The position numbers and the translations under genes were made by a program. From NCBI GenBank assembly GCA_001310415.1, contig BAXE01000007.1, positions 124,001-188,000 on the forward strand: a stretch of DNA of 64,000 nucleotides, in the 5' to 3' direction. This stretch comes from Enterovibrio sp. JCM 19048 (GTDB taxonomy: Bacteria > Pseudomonadota > Gammaproteobacteria > Enterobacterales > Vibrionaceae). Positions 19,786 through 29,410 of this stretch are shown piece by piece (the stretch's first letter is position 1; each line of letters starts with the position of its first letter). The notes under the pieces are model-generated. The model was not told where the DNA came from, ran no database searches, and saw only the letters and a list, made by a program, of their open reading frames with translations.

Positions 19786-20049
19786 TAGGGTCTGTTGACC
19801 TTTGGTGCTGATTTTTGCAGCAGTTTGTGGGGACTTTATGCAAGGCAGAGGCTTCGATGTGTAGCTAGTCTACATGAGTAGCCGATAACGCAGCAGAAAT
19901 TCCCCACAAACGCTGCCCGAAGGGTTCTGCCTAAACGTATGCTTTGTTGAGGTGTATTTGCTTAGAATGACTAGGCGGCACACACCTCGCCGCGCCTAAA
20001 ACGCTTAGGGCTAGAACAAAATTTAACCACCAAAGATCAACAGACCCTA
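19786..20049. mobile_element. MITE-like element with 20-bp terminal inverted repeats and TA ends
   Basis: The ends match over 20 bp with one mismatch: GGGTCTGTTGACCTTTGGTG at 19788-19807 and the complement of GGGTCTGTTGATCTTTGGTG at 20028-20047. TA flanks both ends (19786-19787 and 20048-20049), as left by IS630/Tc1-like transposases. The 264-bp body encodes no transposase. The interior has stretches able to pair with each other. It occupies most of the 401-base space between the response regulator and polB. Confidence 0.75.
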
Positions 20050-20108
20050 CAATAGGTCGTTGAATTGAATGGCTATCTATTAAGATTCTGTTGAAGCACA
20101 CAGAAAAG

Positions 20109-20128
20109 TACTGGTTAGGCATACAGAT
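20109..20128. promoter_or_regulatory. LexA-like SOS box upstream of polB
   Basis: TACTGGTTAGGCATACAGAT contains CTG-N10-CAG in the arrangement of gammaproteobacterial LexA operators. The interior is less AT-rich than the consensus. E. coli polB is an SOS gene, which supports the call. Confidence 0.55.
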
Positions 20129-20149
20129 CTTTTCAGCGTCAAAGCCGTC

Positions 20150-22545
20150 ATGGGTTATAATCCCGGTGTTTTTTCTAAGCCTGAGGCTAATTTGCAGTAT
20201 CACGAAGGTTTTCTTATCAGCCGCCATAGCCGCGATATCGGTGACCAAACCGAGATTACATTGTGGCTGCAAACAGCTGATGGCCCTGCCAAGCTCATCA
20301 TTACCGGTGAAAAGCCGGTTTTCTTCGTTAATGAACCGCAGTCAAATGAAGCGGCAAGCTTGCTCGCCTCTGCGTCTATTTCCTTTACCCAGCGCACGCT
20401 TCCCCTGACAGATTTTGCGCACCGCAATGTGGTCGGGTTTTACTTCGACACCATTCAGGCAGCCAATCGCGCCAGCCGCTTGTTGCAGGTAGAAGAAGTG
20501 GATGCGCTGGAGTCGGACGTGCGGTTGGCAGACCGCTACCTGATGGAACGTTTTATCTGCGGGGGGATCACCTTTGCGGGTAATGTGACGCGCAAACAGG
20601 GGTTCAGCGAATTCAGGAACGTGAAGCTGAAGGCCTCTGAGTATTCCACGATGCTTTCGCGGGTGTCGCTTGATATCGAGTGCTCAGAGAAGGGCGTGCT
20701 CTATTCCATTGGCCTCGACAGCCTAATGGATAGCCGGGTGATCATGGTGGGTGAAACACCTGTAGATGCGGCGAAGTATCCCTGGATCCAATGGTTGACA
20801 GTGAACTGGCGCTGTTGAAAGCGTTGAACCAATGGTTTGCCACTTTCGATCCGGATGTGGTGGTTGGTTGGAGCGTGATTGATTTTGACTTCCGCCTGCT
20901 GATGAAACGGGCAGCGTTCAGCCAAATCGATTTACGCCTTGGACGTGGCTTTGAAAAAGCGCACTGGCGTGATTCTTCAAATAGCGTCAGGGTTTTATTA
21001 CCTTGCCGGGGCGCGTGGTTATCGATGGTATCGATGCACTGAAAACCGCCACCTACAGTTTTCGCTCATGGTCGCTGGAATCGGTTTCGCGCGAATGTTC
21101 GGTGAAGGTAAGGCAATTGATAATCCATACGATCGTATGGATTCTATCAACCGCATGTACCGCGATGACAAACCGGCGCTGGCAAAATACAACCTTCAGG
21201 ACTGCGTGCTGGTAAACCGCATATTTGATACCACGCACTTGATGGAGTTTCTTATCCAAAGAACACGTCTGACCGGTATTGAGCTTGACCGTATTGGTGG
21301 TTCGGTGGCGGCATTTACCAACCTTTATATGCCAAGGCTGCACCGTGCTGGCTATGTCGCGCCAAGCCTTGCCAGTGAAAACTGGATAGCGAGTCCAGGC
21401 GGTTATGTGATGGACAGCAAGCCGGGGCTTTATGATTCGGTGCTGGTGCTGGATTTCAAATCCCTGTATCCCTCAATTATCCGCACTTTCCTTATCGATC
21501 CGCTGGGTTTGATTGAAGGGTTGAAACACGCTGAGGAAAGCGTCCCTGGTTTTCGTGGCGGCGTGTTCCACCGTGAGAAACATTTCCTGCCTGAACTGAT
21601 CCAGAACCTCTGGAAAGCGCGTGATGAAGCCAAACGCCAAGGCGAAAAAGCCTTCTCGCAGGCGATTAAAATCATCATGAACTCGTTTTACGGTGTGTTG
21701 GGTTCATCAGGTTGCCGTTTCTTTGATCACCGTCTGGCGTCATCTATCACAATGCGTGGGCATGAAATCATGAAGATGACGCGGGAATTGATCGAGGCGA
21801 AAGGCTATGAGGTGATTTACGGCGATACAGACTCGACGTTTGTCTCGCTCGGACGGCGCTATGAAAATGATGAGGCTGACGCTGTGGGGAATGCGTTAGT
21901 CGACCACATCAATGCATGGTGGACAGAGCACCTTACCGACACCTACCAATTGGATTCTGCGCTGGAGATTGAATACGAGACCCATTACCAGAAGTTTTTG
22001 ATGCCAACCATCCGGGGGCAGGATACCGGGAGCAAGAAGCGCTACGCGGGGCTGGTGGACAAACACGGCGAAAAACGCATGGTATACAAAGGGCTGGAGA
22101 CGGTACGCACAGACTGGACACCGTTGGCGCAGGAGTTTCAACAAACGCTCTACCAAAAGGTGTTCGATGGCGAAGCATCGATGATTATGTCCGGGAGGTG
22201 GTGGAAAATACGTTACAAGGTAACAACAACCAGAAACTGATCTACCGTAAACGGCTGCGGCGTAAACTCTCGGACTACGAGAAGAATGTCCCGCCGCATG
22301 TTAAAGCCGCGCGTAAGGCTGATGAAGTGAACAAGAAGCTGGGGCGCTCTCTGCAATACCAACATGGTGGCTGGATTGAATATGTCATCACAGTTAATGG
22401 GCCAGAGCCATTGGAAGCGCTGGAAAGCCCGTATGACTATCAGCATTATGTGGATAAACAGCTAAAACCTATCGCGGATGGGATTTTGCCTTTTATCGGT
22501 AAGAACTTTGATGAGCTTTCAATGCCACAACTTGGCTTATTCTGA
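20150..22545 (+). CDS. polB: DNA polymerase II
   Basis: About 790 residues, matching E. coli Pol II along its length. The N-terminal 3'-5' exonuclease has VSLDIEC (acidic site) and the polymerase domain has DFKSLYPSIIRTFLIDP, KIIMNSFYGVLG and the catalytic YGDTDSTF; the end is PQLGLF, the usual beta-clamp-binding tail. At least four frameshifts occur (near 20790, 20990, 21110 and 22165). Those at 20790 and 22165 are repaired by adding one G and one C. A TTG at 20192 with GAGG six bases upstream may be the true start, giving LQYHEGFLISRH in line with the E. coli start. Confidence 0.95.
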
Positions 22546-22552
22546 AGGCGAT

Positions 22553-22579
22553 AAAAAACCGGGTTAAACCCGGTTTTTT
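22553..22579. terminator. Terminator after polB
   Basis: AAAAAACCGGG TTAAA CCCGGTTTTTT, 7 bases after the polB stop; symmetric, so it can also end the small minus-strand gene at 22598-22907. Confidence 0.9.
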
Positions 22580-22597
22580 CCGTTTAAGTGTTTCGAG

Positions 22598-22907
22598 TTA
22601 GAAGAAATCCACACTGGAAACATAGGTGCGGGATGCCACTACCGGGTCAAAACAGACGGCACCACGGTTAGGTGTGCAGACCTTATAAACATCGCCGCAA
22701 TCAAAAATGGCGAGAATAACTTCATCTTCTGCGCCAAAACAGAGTGGGAGTTTATCACCACTTTGGCGACCACTTGCTGTCCTTCATGTTCCCAGTCAGT
22801 GTCTCGATTCGCTCGTCACCAACGGGGGCATCGACATTGCCAGCAATGGCTTGATAAATAGACTCTGCATGCTCTTGGGACTGTGCGGACGGAACAAAAA
22901 ACGGCAT
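22598..22907 (-). CDS. Small hypothetical protein with two frameshifts
   Basis: The ATG at 22905-22907 follows AGGAGG, a near-perfect ribosome-binding site. Reading across two frame breaks (near 22785 and 22750) gives about 103 residues: MPFFVPSAQSQEHAESIYQA, then WEHEGQQVVAKV, then LPLCFGAEDEVILAIFDCGD and a C-terminus ending YVSSVDFF. I do not recognise a named family. The strong ribosome-binding site, the sensible protein in three pieces and the shared terminator support it as a real gene. Confidence 0.65.
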
Positions 22908-23005
22908 AACTCCTCCTAATAAATCAATCTTCCTGCGCCTTTTTCACCTTGTTTTTCGTCATCTTGCTTCCGGTGACTGATGGTGATGTGTTCTGCTAAA
23001 AGGCG

Positions 23006-23049
23006 ATAACCCAAAAGGTTATGTGGTCAACTTAACAAATTTAGACCAC
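23006..23049. repeat. Two adjacent inverted repeats in an intergenic region
   Basis: ATAACC-N5-GGTTAT (23006-23022) is followed by GTGGTC-N15-GACCAC (23023-23049). They lie between divergent genes, about 100 bases from the small minus-strand gene and 155 from the DUF1289 gene. They may be operators or RNA hairpins. Nothing else is recognised in 22908-23203. Confidence 0.35.
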
Positions 23050-23203
23050 TAAACGCAATGTTATTTTATTGTTATGGTTGAAATCACCTAAGTGGGTATG
23101 CTGCCAGGTCGGGTCATTTTTCAATGGTTTACCGCATGAAATTTGCTTTTATGGCGAAAACTCGCTTGAATGAAATTTCTATACACCGACGATTGGAGGA
23201 AGG

Positions 23204-23470
23204 GTGGAACAATTAGATTTCTTTACCGTACCCAGCCCCTGTATCGGTGTTTGCCAAGTGAACAACAAAGGGTATTGCAAAGGGTGTTTCCGTAGCCGGG
23301 ATGAACGCTTTCACTGGAATGAATTCACCAGTGAGCAACGCCGAAATGTGGTGCGACTTTGTAAGCAGCGTTATCAAAGGGTGATGCGCGCCAAACTGGC
23401 AAAAGAGGCAGAAGCTGCTCGGGTAGAAGAGGTGAACCCACAGCAATCTCTGTTTGGCGATGATGACTGA
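23204..23470 (+). CDS. DUF1289 family small protein
   Basis: 88 residues with GTG start preceded by GGAGGA. The N-terminal cysteine cluster SPCIGVCQVNNKGYCKGCFR is the DUF1289 signature, probably a metal site. The function is not established. The basic, helical C-terminus ends in QQSLFGDDD. The gene is intact and has its own terminator. Confidence 0.88.
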   Translation: MEQLDFFTVPSPCIGVCQVNNKGYCKGCFRSRDERFHWNEFTSEQRRNVVRLCKQRYQRVMRAKLAKEAEAARVEEVNPQQSLFGDDD

Positions 23471-23502
23471 AATGCTAGGGTAGGTTGTTTGGGGATAGAT
23501 AC

Positions 23503-23529
23503 AAAAAAGCGCCGAAATCGGCGCTTTTT
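23503..23529. terminator. Bidirectional terminator between DUF1289 gene and rplY
   Basis: Stem GCGCCG / CGGCGC (loop AAAT) extended by an A-run and a T-run, between converging genes. Confidence 0.88.
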
Positions 23530-23549
23530 CAATTCAAGCTCAGACGCAA

Positions 23550-23828
23550 TTAGATGCGAACGAAGTCCATGTGCATAACTTTTGGCTTGAATGGGTGACG
23601 TTGGATGTCTTGTGGCTTAACCTTAACTTCCGCGCCGTCGATTACCAGAGTAATCGCTTCGTAGAATTCTGGTTTGTCCATTTGAGTGATCACTTTAGCG
23701 TGTTCCAGAGCGATTGCAACTGGAGCTGCTTCGCCACCGTAAACTACTGCTGGGAATTGATCAGCGTGACGCAGGCGGCGGCTCGCACCTTTACCCTGCT
23801 CAGTACGTACTACTGCTTCGAATTTCAT
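23550..23828 (-). CDS. rplY: 50S ribosomal protein L25 (short form)
   Basis: 92 residues, starting [20 protein letters not shown] and ending VMHMDFVRI, the same size as E. coli L25, which binds loop E of 5S rRNA. There is no CTC extension. The start at 23828 is chosen by homology over a longer open frame. The gene is intact. The leader can fold into two hairpins that may serve autoregulation (see 23829-23890). Confidence 0.96.
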   Translation of the reverse strand: MKFEAVVRTEQGKGASRRLRHADQFPAVVYGGEAAPVAIALEHAKVITQMDKPEFYEAITLVIDGAEVKVKPQDIQRHPFKPKVMHMDFVRI

Positions 23829-23890
23829 AATAAATACTCTTATATAGAGAGTTGGAAAAATGCACTCAGATTTGCGACCAAACTGAGTAC
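23829..23890 (-). promoter_or_regulatory. Candidate structured leader of rplY
   Basis: Two stems precede the L25 gene: ACTCAG/CTGAGT (23864-23869 with 23883-23888) and ACTCT/AGAGT (23836-23840 with 23848-23852). The second stem takes up the AGAG that would be the ribosome-binding site. Autoregulatory leaders are common for ribosomal proteins. Confidence 0.45.
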
Positions 23891-24009
23891 CAAGTAAATC
23901 GAGCGCGGATACTAACATTGAGATTGGGTAATAACAAGCTATCCCAGCAATTTAGTGCGCAATTGATGGTGAAATGCGCTAGCCGCTTTATTCCTGCGCA
24001 AATCCGGCA

Positions 24010-25783
24010 CTACGCCACGTTGGTCAGCATGGTTCGAACCTCTTGCTGTGAGGCGAATTGGTTAAGGTCAAATATCTTGTCGCGGATCGCCCAGAAGCGG
24101 CCGTTCTTTCTTGCCACCACAAAATCAGGAAAACGCAGCCTGTGCTCAGCACGGACAATTTTCGAGGGTGCGGTGTCAGTAAACGGGCGATGTCTGTCAA
24201 CCATATGTGGGTTGATAAACTTAGCAAGAAACTCTTCTTTCTGTCTCTTGGTTGATAACGGCCAGACCTCGTGGATCTCTGCGCCGTCCTGTCCAACGTA
24301 TGTTACTTTCAGTTGCGGCTTGTCGAACTTGTTCCTTCCCGCAGTCAGGCGCATATCAGCACAGGCCATGATCATGCGTCTTTAAGTTTCAGTGCATCAC
24401 GCAACTTTTTGTCCGGGTCGACAAGGGCATGGTCGCACTGGTGGCAGCGGCGGGCGGCGATATCGTTATCTGCGCCACATTCGCTGCAAAACTTAGCGCG
24501 GAAGCGGTATCCGCAGATTTCTCGTTCGCCGTCATCATCTTCAAAAAAGCCCTGACATCGTCGTCCATAGTGCTCAATCAAAAAGCCATTGCTATCGAGC
24601 TTGCCCCAGAAGTTGTTGTTAAACCGCATGCCGGGCAGGGCACGGTGACAATTTCGCTGTCACTGTCCGGTTTTGGATCCCCAATCTCAGGCTGGTAGAG
24701 GTCATAGACATTGCCGGCATAATCGAGGATTAAGCAGTCCTTTTTGCCCGGTGAAAGGCGTAATCCGCGGCCTGCAATCTGCTGATACAGGCTTACCGAT
24801 TCGGTCGGGCGCAAAATGGCAATCAGATCGACGTGAGGGGCATCAAAACCCGTGGTCAATACAGAGACATTGACCAGGTATTTAATCTCACGCTTTTTGA
24901 ACTGCTGGATTATGCGGTCACGTTCGTCCTGGGCGGTATCACCAATCACCAATGCTGACTGCTCTGGTGGCAGCAAGGTCAAGATTTCCTGAGCATGCTT
25001 TACAGTTGCTGCAAAGACCATCACGCCGTGTCTTTCCCGCGCATAGTCGAGCACCTGGGTGACGATTTGCGGTGTTGCACGCGGCGCGTTTTCAATGACA
25101 CGGTCGAGATCCGCTTCTTTGTAGAAACCGGTCGGTGACGCTTTCAGGGACGAGAAATCATAACTCAATACCGGCGCATCGAGGATTTTTGCTTCAGTCA
25201 GAAAACCTTCGTCGAGCAGATAACGGATTGGCAATTCAAAGATGCAGTCGCGGAAAAAACGTGGCTTTTCACTGCGGACACGTCCGGCTGTGTGGAACTG
25301 GTAAATCCACCCTAACCCCAGACGATATGGGGTAGCGGTCAGGCCAAGCACTTTAATGCCGGGATTCACTGCCTGCAGGTGGCTGATCACTTTGCGGTAG
25401 CTGCTGTCTTCGCTGTCTGGAACGCGGTGGCATTCATCAATCACCAACAGGGAGAACTGGTCTTTAAATGCATCAAGATTGCGCACAACAGACTGCACTG
25501 AGGCAAATACCACTTTGTCGCTGCTTTCTTTCCTGCCAAGCCCTGCTGAGAATATTCCGCCTTTCAACCCATAGCCTTCGTACTTTTCGTGGTTCTGCTC
25601 TACCAGCTCTTTCACGTGAGCCAGCACCAAAACGCGGCCACGCGCCAGTTTTGCCAACTCGGCAATGACCAGACTTTTACCTGCGCCTGTCGGCAACACT
25701 GCGACGGCAGGTGTGCTGTTTTTGCGGAAGTAGTGGACGACGGCTTTTACAGCGTCAGATTGATAAGGACGAAGGGTATACAT
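24010..25783 (-). CDS. radD: DEAD-like DNA/RNA helicase RadD (YejH)
   Basis: About 590 residues, collinear with E. coli RadD. Motifs: [15 protein letters not shown] (Walker A), DECHR (motif II), [11 protein letters not shown], and the helicase C-domain with [18 protein letters not shown] and [14 protein letters not shown] zinc-finger-like tail carries CPACG, RRCQG and CSECG/CHQC. Two frameshifts, near 24610 (one T lost) and near 24378 (one A lost), hide the continuity. RadD acts with RecA in double-strand break repair. Neighbours rplY and rsuA are the same as in E. coli. Confidence 0.93.
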
Positions 25784-25790
25784 GCAATTA

Positions 25791-25815
25791 AAAAGGCAGC
25801 CAATTCAAGGCTGCC
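25791..25815 (-). terminator. Terminator of the GNAT gene, just ahead of radD
   Basis: GGCAGCC / GGCTGCC with five U after it on the minus strand. It ends only about 8 bases before the radD ATG, so radD must be expressed by read-through or from a promoter inside this stretch. Confidence 0.8.
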
Positions 25816-25858
25816 CAGTGTAACGGTCGAACCTTGCGGTGACCAGTATTGAACGCAC

Positions 25859-26324
25859 TTAGCGGGGAAGGCGTTTGGCCATAATGCAGTGCTGGCGGCG
25901 CGGCATGTAATCAAATTGCTCGTAGAATTCCCTCGCGCCACTGTTACCAATATTCACTTCGAGAATCACCGCATGGCAGTTTCGACTGTTTGCCTGTGCT
26001 TCAATGGAAGGCAAAACATGGGAGCACACCTTGGCGACGCCAGTCTTTGGAAAGGAATATCTGGTCGATCACTGCAATTTGTCCACCCAGCTCAATACTG
26101 AAGCTGTAACAAAGCACCACATAGCCAATGATTTCCTGCTCGCCGTCCTGATCGAGCGCAATGAGGAAGACATCCCCATGTGCTGGATTACTAATGAGGT
26201 AGCTGAAGGAGGAGGTAACATGCTCGACATCAAAAGACAGTGCCTCGTGGTCGTGCATTTGTTTGGATAACTCCAGCAGGCGGGGCATTGATTCTATGGA
26301 AGGTGATTGCAGCGATACTTTCAT
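25859..26324 (-). CDS. GNAT-family N-acetyltransferase
   Basis: About 155 residues with the GNAT pattern: EIIGYVVLCYSFSIELGG (beta4), IDQIFLSKDWRRQGV (acetyl-CoA-binding loop), then, in another frame, AVILEVNIGNSGAREFYEQF (motif B). The frame breaks near 26040. The ATG at 26324 has AGGGAAG upstream; an ATG at 26342 is less likely. The acceptor is unknown. The gene interrupts the radD-rsuA neighbourhood that is direct in E. coli. Confidence 0.8.
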
Positions 26325-26580
26325 AAATTCTTCCCTGATCAATTAGTTAGTTGACGAAGGATTATAAGCATAAATGGGAAAACTAAGGGTTAGACTGTTT
26401 CTATTTTGTTAAGTTCGCCATCTTCTAGTTATAGACCGGACAAACCAGAGTGCAATTTATGAGTTTGGATTTGTCGCCGTGGCCGGGAAGTTTTCTCCGC
26501 GATCCCGCTGAAAACAAACTGCATACCGCCTGCTTTTGGGTATATACTTCGCGCCTTAATTTTTTCTTCGGATTGATCCA

Positions 26581-27285
26581 ATGATAAGGCTAGACAAATT
26601 TCTCTGTGAAGCAGTGGGCGTTACCCGTTCACAAGCAACCCGACTACTTAAAGAACAACGAGTAACGGTTGACGGAGAGGTGATTAAGAGCGGTGCGGTG
26701 AAAATCGCGGAAGATGCTGATGTTGAATTTGATGGCATGTCGCTGAGTCTGTCTGGCCCGCGTTACTACATGATGAACAAACCGGCCGGTTATGTTTGCT
26801 CACATGAAGATGCACATAATCCAACCGTTTTCATCCTGCTGGACATCGTCAGCCCTGAGAAACTGCACATCGCGGGTCGTCTGGACTGTGATACCACAGG
26901 TTTGTTGTTGCTGACGGATGACGGTCAATGGTCACACCGCGTGACTTCACCAAAGCACAAATGCGACAAGCGCTACCGTGTTTGGCTGGACGATCCAGTG
27001 TCTGAAGACACAGAAGCGACCTTCGCTGAAGGGATCCAGTTGCGTGGCGAGCGCACTGAAACCTTACCAGCGCAAATGGAAAAAGTTGACGAGAAAGAAG
27101 TACTGTTGACTATCCATGAAGGTAAATACCATCAGGTTAAGCGTATGTTTGCGGCTGTTGGTAACAAAGTGGTGGGGCTTCACCGCGAATCTGTGGGCGC
27201 GCTGGAACTGGATGCAGATCTGGAACCGGGTGAATACCGCGAACTGACAGAAGAAGAAATCGCGCTGTTTATGCCGAAAAAGTAA
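26581..27285 (+). CDS. rsuA: 16S rRNA pseudouridine(516) synthase
   Basis: 234 residues. An N-terminal S4 domain (MIRLDKFLCEAVGVTRSQA) precedes the synthase domain with the catalytic motif AGRLDCDTTGLLLLTDDG, where the Asp after RL is the nucleophile, and the family motif GKYHQVKRMFAAVGN. Size and order are as in E. coli RsuA, and the next gene is bcr, as in E. coli. The gene is intact. Confidence 0.93.
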   Translation: MIRLDKFLCEAVGVTRSQATRLLKEQRVTVDGEVIKSGAVKIAEDADVEFDGMSLSLSGPRYYMMNKPAGYVCSHEDAHNPTVFILLDIVSPEKLHIAGRLDCDTTGLLLLTDDGQWSHRVTSPKHKCDKRYRVWLDDPVSEDTEATFAEGIQLRGERTETLPAQMEKVDEKEVLLTIHEGKYHQVKRMFAAVGNKVVGLHRESVGALELDADLEPGEYRELTEEEIALFMPKK

Positions 27286-27300
27286 TGCCTTGAATTGTAA

Positions 27301-27334
27301 AAACGCTGTGGGGTTTTGCCTCACAGCGTTTTTT
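27301..27334 (+). terminator. Terminator after rsuA
   Basis: Stem ACGCTGTG (27303-27310) / CACAGCGT (27322-27329) followed by TTTTT. Confidence 0.88.
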
Positions 27335-27536
27335 GCGTTTTAAGGCAAAACAATCGGATAATTCCATTTTATATCCTAAAAAACGCTTTATATACAGCAA
27401 GCTAGCATCTTGAGAAAGTCATCATTTCCTCATGGGAATGAATCTTGGTGTTATCATCTGCATAGGCACGCTTTCTGGTTCACAAGGAAACAGCCACCAA
27501 TTTCTTTTGTCTTCTTCTTTTCTTTCCAAGGCATAC

Positions 27537-28734
27537 ATGACAACAAACGCGATTAATCCACCTCAGCAGCAGCTGACGTTTTTATTGATTCTGGTGTTGG
27601 GCGCTATCGCTGCGCTGACGCCATTGGCGATCGATATGTATTTGCCGGCAATGCCGGAAATTGCACGCGATCTCGCTGTGACACCGGGGCAGGTACAGAC
27701 AACATTGGCGGCTTACACTGCAGGCTTCGCCATCGGACAGCTTATCCATGGGCCGATTTCCGACAGTTATGGCCGTCGCCCTGTGTTGATCATCGGCATT
27801 GCATTCTTCCTTGTGGGTGCGATTGTCAGTGCGCTAGCCGTTGATATCCAGACGCTGACATATATTCGTGCCGCGCAGGGTTTCTGTGGCGCAGCAGCGG
27901 CAGTGGTTATCCAGGCGCTGGTCCGCGACATGTTTGACCGTGAAGATTTCGCCCGCACCATGTCATTTATCACTTTGGTGATGACGGTTGCGCCTTTGGC
28001 TGCACCAATGATGGGCGGTTATCTGGCGGTGTGGTTCGGCTGGCGCTCTATTTTCTGGTTGCTTGCTGCTTTCGCGGTACTGGTTATCGTGCTGGTGATG
28101 GCGCTGATCCCTGAAACGCTGGCAATGGATAAACGTCCGCCACTGCGTATTGGTTCTACGTTGCGTAACTACATGAAAATCCTGCGCTCCGGCAAGTCAG
28201 TAGGCTATATCTTTGCGTCTGGTTTTTCCTTTGCTGGGATGTTTTCGTTTCTGACTGCCGGTTCATTTGTTTACATCGACTACTACGGTGTCAGCGTACA
28301 AAACTTCGGTTATCTGTTTGCCTGAACGTGGTCTGTCTGATTGTTATGACCACAATCAACGGCAAGTTTGTACGCAAGATGGGCAGCGAACGAATGCTGA
28401 AAATTGGCTTGCTGATCCAGCTGGCTGCGGGCATTGCGCTGATCTTCGGACAGGTTTTTGATTGGGGATTGTGGGGCACCGTCATTCCGGTTGTCTTCTT
28501 CGTTGGCACCATTTCTATCGTCGGCAGTAACTCAATGGCTTGTGTGCTAAGTACCTATCCGGAATTGGCAGGAACGGCTTCTTCGCTGGCTGGCACAATG
28601 AGGTTTGGCACGGGCACCGTGTTGGTGGTATAGTCGCGGCCATTCCTGTCCACTCAGCCTGGCCGATGACCGGCGCGATGGCTGTGTGTGCCATTCTCTC
28701 CGCCCTGTTCTACTGGGGCTTAGCGAAAAAATAA
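27537..28734 (+). CDS. bcr: Bcr/CflA-family multidrug efflux transporter
   Basis: About 400 residues, 12 membrane helices of the major facilitator superfamily. The N-terminus has LTPLAIDMYLPAMPEIA, typical of Bcr/CflA drug exporters, and the loop 2-3 motif GPISDSYGRRP. Two frameshifts: near 28320 (adding a C restores GYLFALNVVCLIV) and near 28620 (adding a G restores GTGTVVGGIVAAIP). Start at 27537 is preceded by AAGG. E. coli Bcr exports bicyclomycin, sulfonamides and dipeptides; the substrate here is inferred only. Confidence 0.9.
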
Positions 28735-28739
28735 GAAAA

Positions 28740-29393
28740 ATGAGTTACATCAACGAAATTAAATCCGTCGTAGATACGGCACTGGCTGAACTTGAAGAAG
28801 TAAAAGCCGCAGGTAAAGTGCAAAACAACCCAGTCAGTGAGGAATCTTTCCTGTGTCGCTGGGTTGCACAAGCAGTCAAAAAACAGCGTTTCGGCAACAA
28901 AGTGGCGAAAGACATGACTATGTGGGTCCAACAGGGACGCAGCATGGGCAAAAACGCCAATATCAAAGGGCAGATGTTGCACATCGCAAATGTGTATCAC
29001 CACTTTTTCCCTGAAGGTGATGCACATGCGCCGGTTACCCGTGACGTGTTTGACTCCTTGGTAAACGAGCTGGAAGCGGCGGACTGGATGATCCACACCG
29101 AGTACGAAATCAACCGTAAAGTGCGCGTGATTTCAGACGGCCAGCATTCTTTTGCTGTGTGCAGTGTGGCTTTGGCGAAATGCTTCAACGATCAGGGTGA
29201 ATTAGTTAAACCGCTTAGCCTGTATGTTCGTGGCCCTGAACCTTGGTTTATCGAAACCGTTCTTCAGAAAGGTCTGCTGTTGACCAAAGTGACCGACTAT
29301 AAGTCGATCGTGAAATATCACGGTGAGTACCAAATTTGGCCAAACAACCAGGCCGATACCTTGGTGGTATTGCCAGATAGCCTGAAACCGTAA
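28740..29393 (+). CDS. DUF2913 family protein
   Basis: 217 residues, soluble, beginning MSYINEIKSVVDTALAELEE. Conserved features of DUF2913 visible here are FLCRWVAQAVKKQRF near residue 37 and VTDYKSIVKYHGEY near the end. The family is found in Vibrionaceae and relatives, and the function is unknown. It starts 5 bases after the bcr stop, so the two are probably cotranscribed. The gene is intact. Confidence 0.85.
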   Translation: MSYINEIKSVVDTALAELEEVKAAGKVQNNPVSEESFLCRWVAQAVKKQRFGNKVAKDMTMWVQQGRSMGKNANIKGQMLHIANVYHHFFPEGDAHAPVTRDVFDSLVNELEAADWMIHTEYEINRKVRVISDGQHSFAVCSVALAKCFNDQGELVKPLSLYVRGPEPWFIETVLQKGLLLTKVTDYKSIVKYHGEYQIWPNNQADTLVVLPDSLKP

Positions 29394-29410
29394 CTGGCAA
29401 AACGCTTTGA

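Noticed and set aside
19931..20272. Minus-strand open frame of 113 codons
   Set aside because: It lies mostly inside the MITE and crosses its end into polB; no ribosome-binding site or family pattern.
2133..23095. CACCTAAGTGG at 2133-2143 and 23085-23095, similar to the repeats at 4866-4895
   Set aside because: Only single copies, the first overlapping a ribosome-binding site; not enough to claim a shared operator.
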